NCBI GenBank assembly: GCA_026874595.1
Contig: CM049306.1
Span: 102,809,142 to 102,873,141, forward strand
Origin: Sipunculus nudus
Taxonomy: Eukaryota; Annelida; Sipuncula; Golfingiida; Sipunculidae
Reading direction: 5' to 3'
Length of the DNA stretch: 64,000 bases
Shown piece after piece: positions 40,701 to 48,566 of the stretch. Below the pieces are notes generated by a model, which saw only the letters and a program-made list of their open reading frames with translations, was not told where the DNA came from and did not search any database. Each line of letters starts with the position of its first letter. Within the stretch, counting starts at the first letter, position 1. Both the position numbers and the translations under genes were made by a program.

Positions 40701-43700
40701 TTAGGTCTCTGTTACCCATATCCTTCGAGCTATGGGGCCCAAAATTACCCCCCAGAATAGTCAAAAATTTCATACAAAAACTTCAATATCTCATTAACTA
40801 CATCACTGATGGTCATGATTTTCGACATACATATTGATCATGAGATGTTTCATCAGTTTGTGCAGACTGGTGGCGCCACCTGTATTTTTCAATGTTCACG
40901 AATTGTTTTCTCCATTTTTGAGACCTTTAAGGATGTAGTTATCTGTCAACAGGGTACAAATCGTAACGACTGGACCTAGAATCTTCGTTCTTGACACACA
41001 GGGAGACCCATGATAAGTCTCCATGGAAACCTGAAATTTGGTCTCTGTTACCCATATCCTTTGAGCTATGGCACTCCAAAGTACAGCTCAGAATAATGGA
41101 AAATTTGATACAAAAGCTAAAGTATCTGAACAACTAATGCAGAGATAACCATAATTGTTTGCATGGATATTGATCATGGAGTGTTTCATAAGTTTCTGCA
41201 GACTAATGGCACCACCTGGATTTGTTCGGTTTTTTTTACGAAATTTTTCTGTATTTTTGAGACCTTTAAAGATATGAACATCTGTTAACAGGGCACAAAT
41301 CATAAAAACTGGACCAAGAATCTTCATTCTTGACACACAGGGAGACCCATGAAAAGTCTCCATGGAAACTTTAAATTAGGTCTCTGTTACCCATATTCTT
41401 TAAGCTGTATGGGTCCAAAATACCCCCCCCCCCCAGAATAATGGAAAATTTGATACAAAAACTGCAGTATTTCAATAACTACAACACTGATGGTCATGAT
41501 TTTCGGCATACATATTGATCATGAGCTGTTCCATCAGTTTCTGCAGACTGGGTGTGCCACCTCTATTTTTTTTTCAAATTTTTACGAATTTTTTTCTTTT
41601 TTTTAGACCTTTAAAGATGTGGTTATCTGTCAACAGGGTACAAATCGCAACAACTGGACCTAGAATCTTCATTCTTGTCATGCAAGGAGGCCCATGAAAG
41701 GTGCCTGTGGAAACTTGAAATTAGGTCTCTGTTACCCATATCCTTCAAGCTATAGGACTCCGAAGTATCCCTCAGAATAATGGACAATTTGATACAAAAA
41801 CTGAAGTATCTGAACAACTAATGCAGAGATCACCATGATTTTTTGCATGGATATTGACCATTAAGTGTTTTTATTAGTTTCTGCAGACTGGTGGAGCCAC
41901 CTGTATTTTTGTATCCGCCAAAACGAAGTTTTGCGGATACTATGTTTTTGACCGAGTTCCTCCGCCGCCGCGGCGTTCGTTTCCAGAGAGCTCCTCGGAG
42001 ACTAATGGACCGATTTTTCCCAAACTTACACCTATTATCGGGTCACATGTGAACTGGTGCCTAACCAATTTGCATTGACCTCTGACCTTTCCTCTCTATC
42101 CAGTGTCCATTTGTGGGTCTGTTTCCACTCATAAACCCTCATATCTCGGGAACCGTTTGACCGATCAGGAAATAAAATTGATACAAATGTAGCCCTTGGA
42201 TTGCTTTATAACATACACAAAAAATGGTGGCGCCACCTGTAACCATGTTTGCACAGTGTCCATCTGTTCATCTGCCTTGGGTTAAAATCACTCATATCTC
42301 TGCAGTGAATTGACTAATTCACCTGAAATTCGTCATGTGTATACATCCAGGATAGCTTTCTTGATTTTATGACAGGTGGCGCCACCTACGTTCACATTCA
42401 CGCTGATGACATCCAAGCTAATATCTCGGGAACCGTTTGACCGATCAGGAAATAAAATTTATACAAATGTAGCCCTTTGATAGCTCTGTAACATACACAA
42501 AAAATGGTGGCGCCACCTGTAACAATGTTTGCACAGCGTCTGTCTGTTAGTCTGCCGTGGCCTAAAATTACTCATTTCTCTGTAGTGGTTCGACATAACT
42601 GCCTAAAATTTTGCAGGTTTATACATCGTGGACAGCTTTCTTGATTTTATGACAGGTTGCGCCACCTACAATCTAGTTAACGCTGGACACATCCAAGCTC
42701 ATATCTCAGGAACCATTTGACCGATTGGGCCAAAATTGTGCATGTGTTTAGATCTCACATAGGTCTTTATCATACACAAAACTGGAGGGGTTACCTGCAA
42801 AGATTTTTGCACAGTGTTTGTCTGTTTGTCTGCCATGGGCAAAAATCGCTCATATACATGTAGTGGTTTGACTTTTCTGCCTAAAATTTTGCAGGTGTAT
42901 ACAACTTGGACAGCTTTCTGGATTTGTGGTAGGTGGCCCCACCTACATACACATTTAGGCTGCAGACATCCATGCTAATATGCAACATACCTCACTCTAT
43001 TTCCCCTTGCCACTCAATCCATGCCTCACTATCCGATTTTGGCAGATACATGTAGTCACTTGTCGGTTACCCGTATTCTAGTTTTAAAAGTTTACACATT
43101 TTTCTCTATTTTTGAGATATATAAATACAGACTAAATCTTGGCCTGTTGGTTAATCTGTTTGATGCTTCAGTTAAATGGGTATATACTACCATTCTGATG
43201 ATAAAATTTCCTTTTGCGAATCTCTTCCCAGTCAGCTGAGCGTCATGACCCATGGGTCACTTGTTAACAAGAGTGATTATTAACACTTAATGATTTCATT
43301 TGCAGATAAAATCCAGGTTAGCAAGATAACTTTAAACAGATTGCTTTCAAATTTTCCATGTGTATTGGTTCAGAGGAAGAAGCCAATATGAATTGAGTTC
43401 TTTTTCTATTTTTTTTGGTAAGAATATTTTGGGCTTTGATTTGGTCCTTTTGGTTAAAAAAAACAAATATAAATTTGTAAAACTATACGGATTGCCCTAA
43501 AAATTTGGTATGACCACAGATCTCTGATAGCTTATATGGAACACAAGACTCCTGGCACTGCCTATGACCCCTGAGACCTTTTTTTTTCATTTAAGGAAAG
43601 TTTCTTTTTCCTATCACAGCCACTCATAGATGATTCCATGATTTGGAGGGTGACATTTACCTAATGTTATCCATTTTGAAGAAAAAAAGTAATAATCTAA

Positions 43701-46700
43701 AGATTCAATTTGTCAGACATGGCAGTTTGGATATTTAAATAAGTTTACACAGAAGTTTACTATAGAACATGCCATAGGATATAACAAAGAAGAGGACACA
43801 AATGAGTTATTATTGTTTGTCACATAGGGAAAGAAAATACATATCCATGTTGTAAGTTTTACTTTAAAGTATACTAAATAAACATTACATGCTAAACAGT
43901 TATAACACCATTTGACCCCCATCCATCACAATTATGTCAGGTTTCTCTGTAAATAAATTGCTGATTGATGAAGCTTTGTAATATATAGCCAGAAAGCATT
44001 GGATAGTCAGCAATTGAAAAGACCATGTGTGATGAAAGGATGAAACACTTTCCCTACACAGTACTGCACCAGTTGACACTATCTGTCATTGGATTGTCAC
44101 TAGTACAGAGAAGAGTAAGATCACCAGCTCTTTATCATGAGTGTACAAATAAGCTTAAACCCTGGGGACCCCACCCTAATCCTTGTAAATATTACCAGTA
44201 TTATCTTTTTCACTGGATTTATTGTAAGGAATATTTGAAATTCTGGCTATTGACTTTTATATTTCAAATTTTTTTTATGTTACTACCTGTACGTTTTTGA
44301 ATGATATCACATTAAAAATGCCTATACCAGTGTTTTTTTCCAAAAGGCAAAAGCAGTTACTTTTGTAAAGGTATAGTATGATGACCAAGGTAGGTTGAGT
44401 ATCAGAGTTTCATGTCATGGAAATGGACTTATTTTCAATAATCCAGAACTGCTCCCCTGCAATATGTATATTTTCAAACTTTTCATAAAAATGCTACAGG
44501 TATGATAAATCTTATTTAAATGTCATTCACCTGTTTAATTCATGTTAATGTTTAAAAGACTAATATAGAAACACTGATGATTTTTTAACATCATGTGAAC
44601 CCTATAATATATCATGATATTGTTTTACACAGTCACCCATACACCTCCAGGGAGTTGATTTTATTTCTGCTTGGCCCAAATTTCCATGTCTTATATACTG
44701 ATAGGAACAGAGGCATAGACATTTAAAAAAAGTTCTTTTTCTGAAAGAAATTACAATTTCTGTAGATGATGTCTATGTTCACACTTCCATGAATTCCTAG
44801 TTATTCATATTAGATAACAGAATGGCATTGCAATAGTAAATGTATATTGTTGAACACTTAGTGTCATTCATACTTAAGATTCAAGTGTATATAAATTAAT
44901 TTGTATTGTTTAACCAATTTTATCTGGTAAGTAGAATAAACATGATAGTATTTCTTAGCTATCTGTTCAATAGCATGCTAGCCATGTAGTGGTCCTTCCT
45001 TCTTTACAGAAAATATTCACTTTCTATTTTTGTGAACTTCATAAGTCTCCCTAACATGAAAAAAAAAAAACATTGAGTATGGGAAGGGCAGTGAAATTAA
45101 ACCCACATGTGGTTTCATGTTTTTTAAATGTGTTTACTTAACATTAGTGTGTTGCTGCCCCTTTAATGTGGTAATATTTGCACTCTTTTCTGAGCAGTTT
45201 TTTTTTTCAAGAAAAATTCATTAGATTTGCTTTGTGCATTAGAAATTTTATCTCCACATTGAATAATAAAAAGGTGCATGAATGAAAATGCAATAATTAC
45301 ACCCCATGCTAAATCTATCACACTTCAGTTTGTCAGTGTACACAAGGAACACATTGACAACCAGTTTCAGTTTGGACATTATCACTATTTCAGATATATT
45401 CTGTAGTAACTGTACCTACTCTCTTACTCGAGTGTAAGCCAAGTTAAACCTTGACAGATTACAGGGTTTGGGGTAAAACAAAGACTTCTTTCTCCTTAGC
45501 AGTTTTATCATACACAAGTCACTGTTTAACTTGAGGTAAATTCATTTATACTGGGTTAGATATTTCTAGCACAAATGGGGTTATTTTAAAAGATTTTCAT
45601 CTAGTGAAGACCTGATGTACCAGTTAATCAGTAAGTATTTACTTTTATTTTTAAACAGAGAAACATGTAGTAACAATATATTCACATAGTTAATTTAAAA
45701 ACATATTTGGGAAATAGTGTTTTATATAAAGGTATTAGGGAAAAGTTGTTTTACCTGCACTCTATTCCTGGCCATATTTCTCTGTTAATCATGAGGTTGT
45801 AGTGATTGGCACTGTCATTAAATCTTGTCACTAAACCCCACACCTGATTATCTTTTCTTTATTTATACATTAAACTTGGTAGGTATTCTGTCAAGATAAA
45901 AATCTATAAATAAATGGAGTGATGAAGAATTATGGTTTCAGTTTGGACAGTATCACTATATCAGATATATCCTGTAATAACTATAAATTGATGGATTTAC
46001 ATAAATAAATGGATTGATGAAGAATTCTTGTTGATATTCATGGCTGAAGTAATGAGTGGTTAAAAGCATGTAATGGAATAACTGTTAGAGTGGAACCTGA
46101 ACCTCCTTAGTAGTTTTATACATTTATCTCGGCTCATATATGATGCAGTTAGAAGTTTAAATCTTAATCATAGCAATATGTACAGTGTAGGTTTAATAAA
46201 GAGTGACATGTTTAAAGGTTAAGCTTAATGTTAAATATCCAGTATTAGTCTAGTAGGCATATGATATTAATGCCAACATGTTTACCAGCCTTTATCAGAC
46301 TTACATGTGAAGATGACATTCACTTTAGTGGCCATATTCAGCTTATTGATATCTGTCTGTCTGTACTATAAACTGTTTTAAGTTTGTAGTCATTGTTATA
46401 AGCCAGCGTTAAGTAAGCAACCTCTGCTCATTTCTTTTTTACATATTCTCTAGATATGCTTTAATTAACTGATCCTTTGTCTTTCAGGTAAGAGAAGACG
46501 TCCAGACGCCGTTTGCCAGCCGTTCTTTCAATTATGACGCTCCATGTATCACAGCCATACCATCGACTGACCAGAGCAACGGTGAAGTTACCTCAAAGGA
46601 TGAACAGGTGAAATAACAAACTTTACACCTGTATGTGTATTCAGTTAAAGATAATAGTTTAAATGCCTCTTTACTCACTTTTTACGAGGGATATATCAAC

Positions 46701-48197
46701 TTCAAGAAATACTTGTAATAATTCTATTCATGAAATAAAGTATTATACTTAAATGCAAGGCTTAATCAGAAAGCGGAATCATAGTTTATGCAAGAACAGC
46801 AATTAACAACAATAACACCAAGTTCTTGATGTCCATTCCCAAAAATAAAAAAAATAGATCCATATAAAATAAAAGCTCTGATCCTGAGAAACAATTTTGT
46901 GTTTTTGAAAGGCTTAATGCACAGCAAAGTTGTGATTATAACGTAAAGCCCTGTCTTTGGGTGTGCGTTTACAGTAACAAAGGAAATGAGATCACAGAAA
47001 GTTCAATTTGATTGAAGTACCAATTGTTTTCAAAGTTTAATAAGATGGCTGGTCCCAGGTGTACTGATTATCCAGTTTGATACACCATAGAATTCTACAG
47101 ATTGTGAATTTGCAAAAAGAAAGACCGCAGAATAATTTGTGATATGAGAATAGATTGTAACTATGGAAATGGGCCAAAAAGTAATTTTCTGAAAGTAACA
47201 GTACACTAAATGTAATACATGTTTTGTCAGCCAGTGTCCAGCGCATTCAACCCAGCCTAGTGGCCCACACAGTGAGATCTGTACAGTAACAATACATACA
47301 GGTGAAGTCATGTGATGTACTGCTGCTTGTTTATGGGTCCTGCTGCTTGGGGTCATTCTTGTCTGTCAGTGCATATTCCACTGATCAACCCATGCTTTGT
47401 AGTAGACTTATAATGTATGTGTTCCATATGGAGTGAAAGTTTGTAAAATAATTTTTTTTGTTTACAAGGTTACTGTACAATTTCTTTCTGTTTGTTTTTT
47501 TTTTCTGGATATAACTTCACTAATTTATGTAATATTTGATTACTTTTGTTCCTTCTCATGGTTGTGAATGTCCATCATTTTTTTTTTGTTAGGCTCTTCT
47601 TTATTACTTTTCCCTGGTTATTCTCATTTTATCAACCTTTTTTTTCTGTGAAAAAAAAAACAAATATGGCATGGGGCATTTAATTTGATGTCAAGCTTTT
47701 TGCTTTACTAATTTATGAGAAATTCCATCACCACAGCAAATCTTTCTCTGAGAGCATTTGTGGCTTGAAATTTTGTGCATGTGCTCATTATTTATCATCA
47801 TTCTCTTTGTCAACTGAACAGCTAATTTTCTGCAGATGGGTGTTTAACTGGATCAATGGTGTATGTTTACTGTTTCAGTTACCTGTCAACTGTTTTTAAA
47901 TTCCATTAAAACCCTGTAAATCTTTTGTTCTTTGAATCAAAATGGTATTGTGCAAAAATACCAAAGTTTATAAACTTTAAATATGTTATATACCAGAAAA
48001 TTTTTTAGCTGTCATCTCAGTTTACAAAACTACAGAGGTGTTTTCCTTATGAAAGACCAGTTTAACACTACTTAGATATTACATATTCTTGTAAACATAT
48101 ATTATATTAGGGTTACCTTACCATTATTAATGTATCGGTTGCTCTGTCATTTCAGCTCCATCTTCTCAATAAGGATGAGGGGAAGACTGAGTCTTGA
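12740..48197 (+). CDS. SLC26A6-like: SLC26A5/A6-like anion transporter, complete multi-exon gene
   Basis: Plasma-membrane anion exchanger/channel of the SLC26 family; members move chloride, bicarbonate, oxalate, sulfate or iodide. Seventeen coding exons join with consistent phases and GT-AG borders into 2430 nt (809 aa); a candidate 27-nt microexon would make 818 aa. Seen in the protein: cytoplasmic N-terminus (1 to ~95), then the sulfate-transporter membrane domain (~100-525) with IPQGMAY (from ~113), PIYGLY (128-133), N-glycosylation sequons N190 and N207 in an early extracellular loop, [11 protein letters not shown] (396-406) and SLSR (450-453) at the anion-site region before LVQEGAGG. The STAS domain (~560-755) contains [12 protein letters not shown] (679-690) and a Lys/Arg/Gln-rich intervening segment (~620-650). 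Length is slightly above the usual 740-760 aa because of the tails. The C-terminus ends KTES, which is not a class I PDZ ligand, unlike vertebrate SLC26A6. Sequence alone does not decide between the A5 and A6 branches, and invertebrate members may be co-orthologous to both. Confidence 0.95.
13451..17223 (+). mobile_element. Family I Helentron/HINE-like element, copy C (interrupted by an LTR)
   Basis: Begins AGCTCAGCTGAC, loop, GTCATTTGAGCT, and ends CAGCTAAGCGCTGTGACCCATGGGTCCCTTGTT. It aligns by eye with copy B through both blocks and the distal half. It is split by a 1127-bp LTR at 15512-16638; without it the length (~2.64 kb) equals copy B. It fills most of intron 1. Confidence 0.78.
15512..16638. 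mobile_element. Solo LTR (1127 bp) with 5-bp target duplication ATTCT
   Basis: Starts TGTCACCCC and ends CTGGTGACA (TG...CA ends, 7-bp inverted TGTCACC/GGTGACA), flanked by ATTCT at 15507-15511 and 16639-16643. The empty site is visible in copy B (tatattctggattctc). The body is GC-richer than its surroundings, has a catataagg TATA-like motif near 16376 and AATAAA near 15865, and lacks gag/pol reading frames. LTR retrotransposons (Gypsy/BEL type) make 4-6-bp duplications, so a recombined solo LTR is the best reading. Orientation is not certain. Confidence 0.8.
17621..17731 (+). CDS. SLC26A6-like: SLC26 coding exon 2 (residues 117-154)
   Basis: 111 nt between tctgtttcag and g|gtgagt, phase 1 to phase 1. 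Encodes [17 protein letters not shown] and [18 protein letters not shown], the SLC26/SulP signature region covering the end of TM1, TM2 and the approach to TM3. This is the most diagnostic stretch in the gene. Confidence 0.96.
   Translation, partial: GWPMPCLLNKLRYMVSMSRSSQFCCTFCWVHQNTSL
18700..19260. repeat. Family II-like tandem fragment (~260-bp units)
   Basis: Two units share aaattgtgcatatccatagatcttgga (near 18750 and 19007) and the GGTGGCGC/GGTGGC core (18799, 19059), plus a perfect AGGTGGCGCCACCT palindrome at 19207-19220. The same layout occurs in the nested element at 41911-43084. No hairpin end was found, so this is a fragment. Confidence 0.6.
19790..20190. promoter_or_regulatory. 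Candidate intronic enhancer block
   Basis: Non-repetitive, less AT-rich stretch with a close cluster of factor-like words at 20100-20190: TTAATTAA (homeodomain), CTTTTG (SOX), TGTTTATT (FOX), TTATCT (GATA), ATTCATG (POU-like). Word clusters like this occur by chance, so the call is weak and rests on contrast with the repeat-rich surroundings. Confidence 0.2.
23284..23690. repeat. 45-bp minisatellite, about nine units
   Basis: The units contain cattcarctgactgaaacat followed by cctttgatttcatgaaacat, with unit starts spaced 44-46 bp apart (23310, 23354, 23400, 23444, 23489, 23533, 23578, 23622, 23666). Units alternate between 'tttgatttcatg' and 'tttgttttatg' forms, suggesting a higher-order 90-bp unit in the middle. 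Confidence 0.88.
24794..26795 (+). mobile_element. Family III Helentron/HINE-like element with four ~330-bp tandem units
   Basis: The left hairpin has arms TGCTTGCCGGAATC and GATTTCGGCAAGCA with loop AAA, followed by CTGT/TTGT repeats. Four tandem units of 328-331 bp each carry a ggatatggc...gggggcgct core. The right terminus has GATTTCCGGCAAGCG, hairpin CGACC-tat-GGTCG, and TCTAGTT. Same architecture as family I with a different end word. Confidence 0.72.
25438..26446 (+). promoter_or_regulatory. Array of four CTCF-like motifs at ~330-bp spacing
   Basis: Sites at 25438-25456 (TGGCTCCTAGGGGGCGCTG), 25766-25784 (TGGCCACTAGGGGGCGCTG), 26097-26115 (TGGCCACTAGTGGGTCATG, degenerate) and 26428-26446 (TGTCTGCTAGAGGGCGCTA). 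The second differs from the vertebrate CTCF consensus TGGCCACCAGGGGGCGCTA at two positions, one of them normally variable. All four face the same way, one per tandem unit of the family III element. Binding is inferred only. Confidence 0.5.
26820..27270. repeat. Dispersed 'aaggtcaa / cccataacttttgaag' repeat
   Basis: Diverged tandem blocks with cccataacttttgaagtactgca and gaccttgacc phrases. Close relatives occur at 29930-30370 and 35820-36260. No ends seen; probably the tandem core of another HINE-like family. Confidence 0.5.
27374..27642 (+). CDS. SLC26A6-like: SLC26 coding exon 3 (residues 154-243)
   Basis: 269 nt, acceptor tttaattccag, donor acag|gtaatg, phase 1 to 0. Encodes [11 protein letters not shown] (TM3) and a long extracellular loop with sequons NST (N190) and NLS (N207), then [14 protein letters not shown]. 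The loop with sequons is where SLC26A6-type proteins are glycosylated. Confidence 0.95.
28247..28411 (+). CDS. SLC26A6-like: SLC26 coding exon 4 (residues 244-298)
   Basis: 165 nt, phase 0 to 0. Encodes [34 protein letters not shown] and KHIFGL, the strongly conserved TM5 region of SLC26 proteins. The acceptor is gttgtaacag and the donor tat|gtaagt. Confidence 0.95.
29375..29766 (+). mobile_element. tRNA-derived SINE-like block, partially duplicated
   Basis: Copy 2 (29627-29766) shows a box A-like AAGCTTAGTGGTAGAAC (29681-29697) and a box B-like GGGTTCGAACCC (29723-29734), the internal RNA polymerase III promoter of tRNAs. The anticodon stem does not fold properly, so it is not a functional tRNA. 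Copy 1 shares aaagcgttcctactggcctt and tggtttctattttcaccc with copy 2 at 250-275 bp offset, but box A is deleted. A further GGTTGATTCCC lies near 29576. Confidence 0.6.
29823..29890. mobile_element. Fragment related to the pogo-like MITE
   Basis: Reads acagtaaaaaccttgcctt followed by aagaccacctc, resembling the left end and body of the element at 1065-1247; the right end is missing. Confidence 0.4.
30493..30648 (+). CDS. SLC26A6-like: SLC26 coding exon 5 (residues 299-350)
   Basis: 156 nt, phase 0 to 0. Encodes an amphipathic loop ([13 protein letters not shown]), a membrane helix [15 protein letters not shown], and [20 protein letters not shown], matching the PxPxEL motif of the family. Confidence 0.94.
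31465..31547 (+). CDS. SLC26A6-like: SLC26 coding exon 6 (residues 351-378)
   Basis: 83 nt, phase 0 to 2. Encodes [17 protein letters not shown] and KVVGAIPRG. The VG-x-IPxG motif precedes the loop that enters the next exon. The donor is agagg|gtaagg. Confidence 0.93.
31675..31710. repeat. TA microsatellite in intron 6
   Basis: About 15 TA dinucleotides; the rest of this 350-bp intron has no other features. Confidence 0.9.
31898..32045 (+). CDS. SLC26A6-like: SLC26 coding exon 7 (residues 378-427)
   Basis: 148 nt, phase 2 to 0. Encodes a proline run (IPPPRPPPP, 379-387), then [19 protein letters not shown] and [10 protein letters not shown], the DAxAIAIVxFAxxxSxAK core of SLC26 helices. The proline run is richer than in vertebrate prestin. 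It is encoded by repeated CCA codons, so length polymorphism is plausible. Confidence 0.95.
32888..33001 (+). CDS. SLC26A6-like: SLC26 coding exon 8 (residues 428-465)
   Basis: 114 nt, phase 0 to 0. Encodes [18 protein letters not shown] and [16 protein letters not shown]. Ser and Arg of SLSR (450-453) correspond to the central anion-binding region of SLC26A5/A9 structures (Ser398/Arg399 in mammalian prestin). Confidence 0.96.
33687..33764 (+). CDS. SLC26A6-like: SLC26 coding exon 9 (residues 466-491)
   Basis: 78 nt, phase 0 to 0; acceptor ctgttcgtag, donor aat|gtaagt. Encodes [19 protein letters not shown] and LFQQLPN, one membrane helix and the conserved LPN/LPQ turn. Confidence 0.94.
34317..34412 (+). 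CDS. SLC26A6-like: SLC26 coding exon 10 (residues 492-523)
   Basis: 96 nt, phase 0 to 0. Encodes [17 protein letters not shown] and [12 protein letters not shown]. The LKGM(F/L)xQ stretch with a following Trp is typical of SLC26A5/A6. Confidence 0.95.
34767..34943 (+). CDS. SLC26A6-like: SLC26 coding exon 11 (residues 524-582)
   Basis: 177 nt, phase 0 to 0. Encodes the last membrane helices ([35 protein letters not shown]) and the linker [13 protein letters not shown] that opens the STAS domain. Confidence 0.95.
35369..35441 (+). repeat. Local duplication of the exon 12 acceptor region
   Basis: The phrase tatgaccatc..ttatcatttccag occurs twice, its AG ending at 35392 and at 35441 (the acceptor used in the model), 49 nt apart. 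The upstream AG is followed at once by GTAGGT, a donor-like hexamer. Using it would shift the frame and introduce a stop, so the downstream site is the coding one. Confidence 0.75.
35442..35642 (+). CDS. SLC26A6-like: SLC26 coding exon 12 (residues 583-649, STAS start and basic insert)
   Basis: 201 nt, phase 0 to 0. Encodes [20 protein letters not shown] (STAS beta strands) and then a strongly basic, Gln-rich segment with [19 protein letters not shown], the variable intervening sequence of SLC26 STAS domains. The acceptor region is locally duplicated just upstream (see 35369-35441). Confidence 0.94.
35820..36260. repeat. Diverged tandem repeat in intron 12
   Basis: At least three blocks carry (c)ataacttttgaagggctgcat or a variant, with gaccttcatcttcaaggtcaaa phrases about 120 bp apart. 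Same family as 26820-27270. Confidence 0.6.
36380..36520 (+). CDS. SLC26A6-like: SLC26 coding exon 13 (residues 650-696, STAS core)
   Basis: 141 nt, phase 0 to 0. Encodes the acidic end of the intervening segment ([14 protein letters not shown]) and the STAS core [19 protein letters not shown], matching the DxxxxxFIDSxGxxTL pattern. Confidence 0.96.
36628..37327 (-). mobile_element. Probable solo LTR (700 bp) in intron 13, minus strand
   Basis: Read on the minus strand it starts TGTTACAGGTGCTC, has a TATA box (GGTATATAAAGG, complement near 37053-37064), a poly(A) hexamer AATAAA (complement 36703-36708) about 350 nt later, and ends CTAGTGTTACA. TG...CA ends with promoter then poly(A) signal are LTR hallmarks. 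No target duplication is visible (flanks differ), so the exact borders, or the solo nature, are uncertain. No retrotransposon ORF is nearby. Confidence 0.55.
37690..37744 (+). CDS. SLC26A6-like: SLC26 coding exon 14 (residues 697-715)
   Basis: 55 nt, phase 0 to 1. Encodes [18 protein letters not shown] of the STAS domain. Donor aaag|gtatgg. Confidence 0.93.
38033..38157 (+). CDS. SLC26A6-like: SLC26 coding exon 15 (residues 715-756, STAS end)
   Basis: 125 nt, phase 1 to 0. Encodes [16 protein letters not shown] and [17 protein letters not shown]. The SIHDAV motif is the usual C-terminal STAS landmark of SLC26A5/A6. Confidence 0.95.
39372..39398 (+). CDS. SLC26A6-like: Candidate 27-nt cassette microexon (ISDDCAARK)
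   Basis: Between exons 15 and 17 there is a tgctgtgtcag acceptor, 27 nt open in the required frame (phase 0 to 0, reading ISDDCAARK), and a consensus donor aag|gtaagt. Inclusion adds nine residues after LLEQ and before VREDV. Frame, phase and donor all fit, but exons this short arise by chance in long introns, so this needs transcript evidence. Confidence 0.45.
39944..41910 (+). repeat. Six tandem units of ~336-345 bp
   Basis: Units begin ggcacaaatcgtaac.actgg at 39944, 40281, 40617, 40953, 41292 and 41637. Each contains tctctgttacccatat, the phrase ctgcagactggtggcgccacc, and a T-rich end. Units 1-3 keep the GGTGGCGCCACC palindrome intact (40196, 40533, 40869); later units have decayed versions. 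Confidence 0.9.
41911..43084 (+). mobile_element. Nested family II Helentron/HINE-like element
   Basis: Left hairpin with arms GTATCCGCCAAAAC and GTTTTGCGGATAC (one bulged C, loop GAA), followed by tandem ~280-bp units starting at 'ctcgggaaccgtttgaccga' (near 42147, 42425, 42709). Right end GATTTTGGCAGATAC (43035-43049), then TATTCTAGTT. The host array resumes right after it with the T-rich phrase tttttctctatttttgaga that follows gtattttt in intact units, so this is a clean insertion. Confidence 0.7.
46488..46607 (+). CDS. SLC26A6-like: SLC26 coding exon 16/17 (C-terminal tail, 40 codons)
   Basis: 120 nt after tgtctttcag, phase 0 to 0, reading [19 protein letters not shown] to SKDEQ; a Ser/Thr-rich, acidic cytoplasmic tail. 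The donor cag|gtgaaa is weak. Reading through it gives V-K-stop (TAA 46614-46616), with AATAAA at 46734-46739, so an alternative last exon is plausible. Confidence 0.82.
46734..46739 (+). promoter_or_regulatory. Intronic AATAAA downstream of the exon 17 read-through stop
   Basis: A canonical hexamer 118 nt after the in-frame TAA reached when the weak donor at 46608 is not used. It could support a shorter transcript whose protein ends KDEQVK instead of KTES. Such hexamers are frequent in AT-rich introns, so this stays a candidate. Confidence 0.3.
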
Positions 48198-48233
48198 TGC
48201 TGTCCACCCCACCTTACCCAGGTGCTCACACTG
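48156..48233 (+). CDS. SLC26A6-like: SLC26 last coding exon with stop codon (ends 48197) and start of 3' UTR
   Basis: The acceptor ctgtcatttcag at 48155 continues the frame as [13 protein letters not shown] followed by TGA at 48195-48197. The exon appears to continue to a strong donor ctg|gtaagt at 48233, so the 3' UTR is spliced. The stop lies 36 nt before that junction, inside the ~50-nt limit normally tolerated by nonsense-mediated decay. Confidence 0.8.
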
Positions 48234-48566
48234 GTAAGTAAACTCATGCAAGATGACTGATATGATTACCGATGGTTCTGAAATTTTAAGTTAAGAATCA
48301 ATGTGACAATGCATGGCTAATAGAATCCATGTAAAGAGAAATATAAGCTTCATAGACAGGTACAACAAACAAAACAATATTTTTAACCTCGTATCAGTAA
48401 TTAATGGTAAAACAAATTTGCAGGTTTGATTTTAGTTAGGTCTGAAACAAAACATTGAATTTTTTTAGTCAGCTTGAAGTTAAGAGTTTGACAATATAGA
48501 CATTGATTATTTTTTCTTTCAGATCCACATTGATGTTATGCTTCATATATAAATATTTTTTTTCAG

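Larger units (their letters stand above)
39860..43265 (+). mobile_element. Family I Helentron/HINE-like element, copy D (long, with nested insertion)
   Basis: Left hairpin AGCTCAGCTGAC, loop, GTCATCTGAGCT with CCGT repeats; right terminus GTCAGCTGAGCGTCATGACC, then CATGGGTCACTTGTT. The interior is a six-unit tandem array, different in sequence from the blocks of copies A-C although the ends are the same family. A family II element is inserted at 41911-43084. Confidence 0.75.
38158..46487 (+). other. Introns around the microexon (8.3 kb)
   Basis: Contains the candidate microexon (39372-39398) and the family I copy D with its nested element (39860-43265). The 43266-46487 part holds only AT-rich sequence with poly-T runs and a duplicated phrase (cagtttggacattatcacta near 45369 and 45940). 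No further exon is convincing. Confidence 0.5.

Noticed and set aside
5090-43260. CRISPR-like array of regularly spaced repeats
   Set aside because: The tandem units are 125-345 bp long with no short-repeat/spacer pattern, and the genome is eukaryotic; they are transposon core repeats.
48186-48197. C-terminal PDZ-binding motif as in vertebrate SLC26A6
   Set aside because: The protein ends KTES; the last residue is not hydrophobic, so the class I pattern is not met.
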